From: an uncultured Actinomycetes bacterium
Lineage (GTDB): Bacteria > Actinomycetota > Thermoleophilia > Solirubrobacterales > 70-9
Direction of reading: 5' to 3'
Assembly (NCBI GenBank): GCA_946482365.1
Contig: CAMLQY010000001.1
Location: forward strand, 62,001 to 126,000
DNA length: 64,000 bases
The stretch's first letter is position 1; each line of letters opens with the position of its first letter. The notes under the pieces are model-generated. The model ran no database searches, was not told the DNA's origin, and saw nothing but the letters and a program-made list of their open reading frames with translations. A program made the position numbers and the translations under genes. Shown piece after piece: positions 60,362-64,000 of this stretch.

Positions 60362-60913
60362 ATGACCGCTGCTAGCCTCGTGCGGGTGCCGCCCGCCGGC
60401 CGGATCCTCGACCCCAGCACTCTGGGGGATCACATCGATCGCCTCTTCCGGGCCGCGTGGGCGCTGTCGGGGTCGCGCGTCGATGCCGAGGATCTCGTAC
60501 AGGAGACCTTTGCGCTGGTCCTCGCGAAGCCGCGCACGGTTCGCAACGAAAACGACATCGGATATCTGCTGGGCGTGCTGCGCAATACGTTCATCAGCTC
60601 GCGCCGCGCAGCGGCGCGACGCCTCAGGCCCGAGGCCCTCGCCGAGGGGTTCGAGCCGGTCGACCCGAGCTCGGCCACCCGCCCGGATCTCGCCACCGAG
60701 GCTCGCGAGGTGTTCGCGGTGATCGCCGGCCTCTCCGAGCCCTATCGCGATGCTCTGGTTGCGGTCGACGTCGTGGGGCTCAGCTACGGGGAGGCGGCGG
60801 ATCTCCTCGGTGCCAAGGAGGCGACGATTACCTCGAGGCTGTTTCGGGCCCGGGCGCAGGTCGCGCGCGGGATGGAATCGCCCCCCGAGGGCGTCCAATC
60901 AAGTAGAGATTGA
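60362..60913 (+). CDS. ECF sigma factor
   Basis: 183 aa from ATG 60362. Region 2: DRLFRAAWALSGSRVDAEDLVQETF; region 4: LSEPYRDALVAVDVVGLSYGEAA with DLLGAKEATITSRLFRARAQV. No extra domain. It is followed 3 nt later by a membrane protein in the place of an anti-sigma factor. It may control the RTX-like gene or itself; no matching promoter pair could be recognised. Confidence 0.9.
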   Translation: MTAASLVRVPPAGRILDPSTLGDHIDRLFRAAWALSGSRVDAEDLVQETFALVLAKPRTVRNENDIGYLLGVLRNTFISSRRAAARRLRPEALAEGFEPVDPSSATRPDLATEAREVFAVIAGLSEPYRDALVAVDVVGLSYGEAADLLGAKEATITSRLFRARAQVARGMESPPEGVQSSRD

Positions 60914-60916
60914 TCC

Positions 60917-61615
60917 ATGCACAACGAAGACGACACCCCACTGAGCGACGAAGAGCTCGCGCTCGCGAAAAAGGGCGAGGCCCTGATCGCCGCCGCCGTC
61001 GCGGACACCCAGGCTCCCCAGTCCCTGCGCGAGTCGATCGAGCGCGACCGTGAGCGTGCCCGGGCGGCGCCAAAAGCCTCCTTCTGGCGCCGCAACTGGC
61101 GAGCTCTGACCGCCACCGCCACCGCGGCAGCGGCTCTGGCGGTTGTCGGTGTTGTGTTTCAGTCGGGTACCGATAGCACGGCGCCGACGCTGGCCGAGGT
61201 ACAGGCCGCCGCGCGACTCGCCGCGACCCAGCCGGCTCCATCGCCAAAGGGCGGCAACCCGCCCGTCCTCGCAGCCCGCGTGGGTGCGATCTCGTTCCCG
61301 GACTGGCAGAAGAGCTTTGGCTGGAAGGCCGTCGGCGCTCGCGAGGACAGCATCGCGGGCCGGACCGTCAAGACCGTCTTCTATCGCAACCCCGATGGCG
61401 CCCGGCTCGGCTACTCGGTCGTTGCGGGCGAGCCCCTCCGTGAGCATCCGCCCGGACGCGAAGTGACCCGCGCCGGCAACGCCTACCACGTCGCCCGCAG
61501 CGGTGAGCACACCCTCGTCACCTGGGTCCAGCAGGGTCACACCTGCGCGATCGTGGCCTCCGCGGCTGTCCCCGAAGCCCGACTCGTCGAACTCGCCGCC
61601 TCGCGCAACTCCTGA
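60917..61615 (+). CDS. Anti-sigma-like single-pass membrane protein
   Basis: 232 aa. A cytoplasmic N-terminus (1-58) with an ADTQAPQSLRESIERDRER helix of the anti-sigma type but no zinc motif HxxxCxxC, one membrane helix (about 62-82), and an extracytoplasmic domain with FPDWQKSFGWKAVGARED and YRNPDGARLGYSVV. It is coupled to the sigma gene (3 nt). Regulation of that sigma factor by an outside signal is inferred. Confidence 0.75.
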   Translation: MHNEDDTPLSDEELALAKKGEALIAAAVADTQAPQSLRESIERDRERARAAPKASFWRRNWRALTATATAAAALAVVGVVFQSGTDSTAPTLAEVQAAARLAATQPAPSPKGGNPPVLAARVGAISFPDWQKSFGWKAVGAREDSIAGRTVKTVFYRNPDGARLGYSVVAGEPLREHPPGREVTRAGNAYHVARSGEHTLVTWVQQGHTCAIVASAAVPEARLVELAASRNS

Positions 61616-61618
61616 GTC

Positions 61619-61652
61619 AATTGGTCCCCGACTCCACCGAACTCAGCCGAGT
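61619..61652. repeat. Direct repeat C, partner of 58174-58209
   Basis: AATTGGTCCCC, GACTCCACCGA and CAGCCGA match footprint B with few changes. The pair brackets the RTX/sigma module. Confidence 0.6.
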
Positions 61653-61731
61653 TCGCATCGTACGGGCGGTCAGCTCCGCACCCGGCGCACCCGTCAGGCA
61701 CGATTCGGCTCTACGGAATGGCTTCCAACCC

Positions 61732-61753
61732 GACTCATAATCCGTCGGTCGAA
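61732..61753 (+). repeat. attR-like displaced tRNA fragment
   Basis: 22 nt identical to the tRNA anticodon arm at 57300-57321, followed by a degenerate AAGGTTC. It is not part of a complete tRNA. Core genes resume within 60 nt. Confidence 0.75.
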
Positions 61754-61810
61754 AAGGTTCTGGCCCCGGCATCCGGCCATATCATCCGGCGGTCAACCTG
61801 GGAGAGGAAA

Positions 61811-62578
61811 ATGGGCAATCCGTTCGATTTGTCTGGTCATGTGGCGCTGGTCACCGGCGGCAACAGCGGCATCGGGCTGGGTATGGCCGAGGGGCTTGCC
61901 GCCGCCGGGGCGAGCGTCTGCATCTGGGGGCGGACCGAGGAGCGGAACGAGGCCGCCCGGGAGCGGATCGCCAGTCATGGGGGTGAGGTCGTCGCCGTCC
62001 GCTGCGACGTCAGCTCCGCGGATGAGGTCGAGGCCGCATTCACCGAGACCCTCGACCGGCTCGGCCGGATCGACTCCTGCTTCGCCTGTGCCGGAGTGGC
62101 GGCCGGGGGTCAGCGCTTCCTCGAGATGTCGCCGGAGGAGTTCCAGCGGGTCCTGGCGGTGAACCTCAGCGGGGCCTTCCTGACTTTGCAGGGCGCTGCG
62201 CGAAACATGGTCGAGCGCGAAGAAGGCGGCAGCCTGGTCGGGGTCGCCAGCCTCGCGGCGCTCTCCGGACAGCCGCGAGGGCAGAACTACGCGGCCTCCA
62301 AGGGCGGGCTCGTCTCGATGGTCAACTCCTGTGCGGTCGAGCTCTCGAAATACGGCATCCGGGCCAACTCGATCCTGCCGGGCTGGGTCGAGTCGGCGAT
62401 GACCGAGGAGATCCTCTCCTGGCAGCCGTTCATCGATCGCGTGCTGCCGCGGATTCCCGCCCGTCGCTGGGGTACCCCCGCCGACTTCGCCGGGATCGCC
62501 GTCTACCTCGCCAGCCCGGCGAGCGGGTACCACACCGGCGACTCCTTCCTGATCGATGGCGGCTACCGCGCCTTCTGA
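61811..62578 (+). CDS. Short-chain dehydrogenase/reductase
   Basis: 255 aa from ATG 61811, with GGGAGAGG before it; upstream in-frame ATG 61718 lies in the att region. VTGGNSGIGLG, Arg/Asp in VAVRCDVSS, the S of GVASLAAL, YAASKGG with Tyr/Lys, GWVESAMTEE. FabG-like oxidoreductase. Its end overlaps the kinase gene by 23 nt, and context with APH, DUF6285 and an acyl-CoA dehydrogenase suggests acyl-CoA or alcohol metabolism. Confidence 0.9.
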   Translation: MGNPFDLSGHVALVTGGNSGIGLGMAEGLAAAGASVCIWGRTEERNEAARERIASHGGEVVAVRCDVSSADEVEAAFTETLDRLGRIDSCFACAGVAAGGQRFLEMSPEEFQRVLAVNLSGAFLTLQGAARNMVEREEGGSLVGVASLAALSGQPRGQNYAASKGGLVSMVNSCAVELSKYGIRANSILPGWVESAMTEEILSWQPFIDRVLPRIPARRWGTPADFAGIAVYLASPASGYHTGDSFLIDGGYRAF

Positions 62579-63554
62579 GCAGCTCGCCGGGCAGCTGCGC
62601 GCCGTGGTGGCGGAGGCGTGCTCGGAGCCGGGCGCCGAGGTGCGCAACCTGCGGCGGCTGACCGGCGGCGCCAGCCGCGAGACCTGGGCCTTCGACGCGG
62701 TCGCCGGCGGCGTCGAGCGGCCGCTGATCCTGCGCCGCGACCCGCCGAAGGCGGCTCGGGCCGGAGAGGCGATGCGGCGCGAGGCGACCGCGATCGAGGC
62801 GGCGGCGCGGGCCGGCGTGCCGGTGCCGAAGCTGATCGCCCACGGCAGCGACGACGCCGCTCTCGACGCCCCCTTCATCGTGATGGACTTCGTCGAAGGC
62901 GAGACGGTCCCCCGCCGCATCCTGCGCGACGATGCGTACGCCGGCGCCCGCCCGGGCCTGGCCGAGCGCTGCGGGGAAATCCTCGCCCGTGTGCACGCGA
63001 TCCCTCCCGATGAGGTGGAGGGGCTGGAGACCCCCGACTCCCTGGGGCATTTGCGCGGCGCCCTCGACTTCTTCGAGGAGCGAAGCCCGGCGCTCGAGCT
63101 GGGGATGCGCCGGCTGGAACGGGACCGGCCCGACGCCGGGACCGCCTGCGTCGTCCACGGCGACTTCCGCAACGGCAACCTGCTCATCGGCCCCGACGGC
63201 ATCCGCGCCGTGCTCGACTGGGAGCTCGTCCGCCTCGGCGACCCGATGGAGGACCTGGGGTACCTCTGCGCGCGGTGCTGGCGCTTCGGAGCCGTCGAGC
63301 GCCCAGTCGGCGGCTTCGGCGATTACGCCGACCTCTTCCGCGGCTACGAAAAGGTCTCGGGGCAGCGCGTCGACCCCGAGCTCGTCCGCTGGTGGGAGCT
63401 CTTCAGCAGCGTCTGGTGGGGCGTCGGGTGCATGGTCCAGGCCTCGCGGCACCTCTCCGGGGACGTTCGCTCGATCGAGCTGGCGGCGATCGGCCGCCGC
63501 GTCTGGGAGCAGGAGTACGACGTCCTCCTGTACCTCGACGGGCGGGGCGGCTGA
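62556..63554 (+). CDS. APH-family phosphotransferase
   Basis: 332 aa. Kinase fold of the aminoglycoside phosphotransferase type: GGASRETWAF, Lys/Arg in LILRRDPP, VMDFVEGETV, catalytic VVHGDFRNGNLL, and metal Asp in AVLDWELVRLGDP. In this gene order (APH, DUF6285, acyl-CoA dehydrogenase) such kinases are linked to ACAD10/11-like steps that phosphorylate hydroxyacyl-CoAs, not to drug resistance. That role is inferred. Confidence 0.88.
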   Translation: MAATAPSEQLAGQLRAVVAEACSEPGAEVRNLRRLTGGASRETWAFDAVAGGVERPLILRRDPPKAARAGEAMRREATAIEAAARAGVPVPKLIAHGSDDAALDAPFIVMDFVEGETVPRRILRDDAYAGARPGLAERCGEILARVHAIPPDEVEGLETPDSLGHLRGALDFFEERSPALELGMRRLERDRPDAGTACVVHGDFRNGNLLIGPDGIRAVLDWELVRLGDPMEDLGYLCARCWRFGAVERPVGGFGDYADLFRGYEKVSGQRVDPELVRWWELFSSVWWGVGCMVQASRHLSGDVRSIELAAIGRRVWEQEYDVLLYLDGRGG

Positions 63555-63555
63555 G

Positions 63556-63972
63556 ATGGCGCGCGGCGTGCCGGGCACGGCCGAGCTGGTCGACGCCCTG
63601 CGCACCTTCCTCGAGCAGGACGTGATGCCCGGCACCGAGGGGCGTCTCAGCTTCATGGCCCGCATCGCCGCCAACGTCGCCGCCACGGTCGAGCGCGAGA
63701 TCGTGCTCGGGCCGGCGCAGGAGCGCGCGCACGCGGAGCGACTCGCGGCGCTGGGATTCGGCGACGACGACGAGCTGGCCCGGTCGATCCGCGACGGCGA
63801 GCTCGACGACCGCCTCGACGAGGTGGCCGAGGTCACGCGGCGGGGCGTGGTCGAGCGGCTCAGCCTCTGGAACCCGCGCTATGTCGAACCCGAGGACGCC
63901 GACCTGATCCTCCAGATGCCCGCTCGTGACGGCGGGGCCCCAGACTCGAACACCACCGGAAAAGGCAGGTAA
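63556..63972 (+). CDS. DUF6285 protein
   Basis: 138 aa from ATG 63556, one base after the kinase stop. FLEQDVMPGTEGRLSFMARIAANVAATVERE is the family core. All helical, unknown function, almost always found between an APH-like kinase and an acyl-CoA dehydrogenase. Confidence 0.8.
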   Translation: MARGVPGTAELVDALRTFLEQDVMPGTEGRLSFMARIAANVAATVEREIVLGPAQERAHAERLAALGFGDDDELARSIRDGELDDRLDEVAEVTRRGVVERLSLWNPRYVEPEDADLILQMPARDGGAPDSNTTGKGR

Positions 63973-63978
63973 GCGCCG

Positions 63979-64000
63979 ATGGACTACACGCTGCCACAGG
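63979..64000 (+). CDS. Start of probable acyl-CoA dehydrogenase (partial)
   Basis: Only the first seven codons are present (MDYTLPQ). The N-terminus and the operon partners fit an acyl-CoA dehydrogenase, but the identification rests on context. Confidence 0.4.

Larger units (their letters stand above)
57300..61753. mobile_element. tRNA-bounded genomic island remnant, about 4.4 kb
   Basis: Bounded by an intact tRNA on the left and a 22-nt copy of its anticodon arm on the right, with partial further match (GGTTC). Inside are hicBA, a small gene, an RTX-like gene, an ECF sigma gene and an anti-sigma-like gene; no integrase gene survives. Repeats of TTGGTCCC-type sequence at 57389-57411, 58161-58208 and 61619-61650 suggest more than one insertion. 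Boundaries are seen; the stepwise history is inferred. Confidence 0.7.

Noticed and set aside
62556..63554. APH gene as an antibiotic-resistance gene
   Set aside because: The DUF6285 and acyl-CoA dehydrogenase neighbours point to a metabolic kinase.

Overview
The window is a GC-rich stretch of an actinobacterial chromosome. The best fit is the class Thermoleophilia (Solirubrobacterales/Gaiellales type). This is inferred from base composition, many GTG/TTG starts, compact operons and gene order, not from a database search. Two blocks keep the order seen in Mycobacterium: alaS-ruvX-mltG-aroE-aroC-aroK/B-aroQ-pepP-efp-nusB and tlyA-nadK-recN-steA-steB-pyrG-...-xerD. The differences are an aroK-aroB fusion, an MFS exporter between nadK and recN, and a GT4-like enzyme between steB and pyrG.

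Layout. 1-3258 is an accessory segment ending at a CAT-anticodon tRNA: a small regulator operon, an HTH protein, an Abi_alpha-like protein, a giant hairpin and a HicA/HicB-type pair. 3400-12406 holds an M29 peptidase, a formiminotransferase, an MBL hydrolase, hisS, aspS, a probable 6S RNA, an AbiEi/DUF559 gene and an IscU-MnmA fusion. 12403-14237 (minus) holds a secreted duplicated-repeat protein and a sigma/anti-sigma fusion. 14385-31197 runs from alaS through the shikimate genes, efp and nusB to the isoprenoid genes ispA-dxs. 31198-36150 is a second accessory segment between dxs and tlyA, with an MNT-HEPN pair, a GNAT, a DUF3644-like HEPN protein and membrane proteins; it is bracketed by two copies of a hairpin motif. 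36165-53642 carries tlyA-nadK-MFS-recN-steA-steB-GT4-pyrG-M20-DUF3866-xerD-mutM-recO-dgt-dnaG. 53659-57343 has tRNA-Asn, a glycosyltransferase/SDR pair, a lipoprotein/Hpt pair and a second CAT tRNA. 57300-61753 is a third accessory segment, bounded by that tRNA and a displaced 22-nt copy of its anticodon arm. It holds hicBA, an RTX-like repeat protein and an ECF sigma/anti-sigma pair. The window ends in an SDR-APH-DUF6285-(acyl-CoA dehydrogenase) operon.

Two window-wide patterns stand out. First, a TANNNT hexamer ends 6-10 nt before many start codons, most often exactly 6, which predicts leaderless mRNAs and was used here to choose several starts. The same element stands 6 nt before the predicted 5' end of the 6S RNA. 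Second, long near-perfect palindromes recur between genes, several containing TTCCGGT(GC), and one lies in frame inside a coding sequence.

The best candidates for something undescribed are the IscU-MnmA fusion lacking the third scaffold cysteine, the dxs-tlyA HEPN island with its paired hairpin motif, and the tRNA-bounded sigma/RTX/HicBA island with repeated integrase-tail-like footprints.
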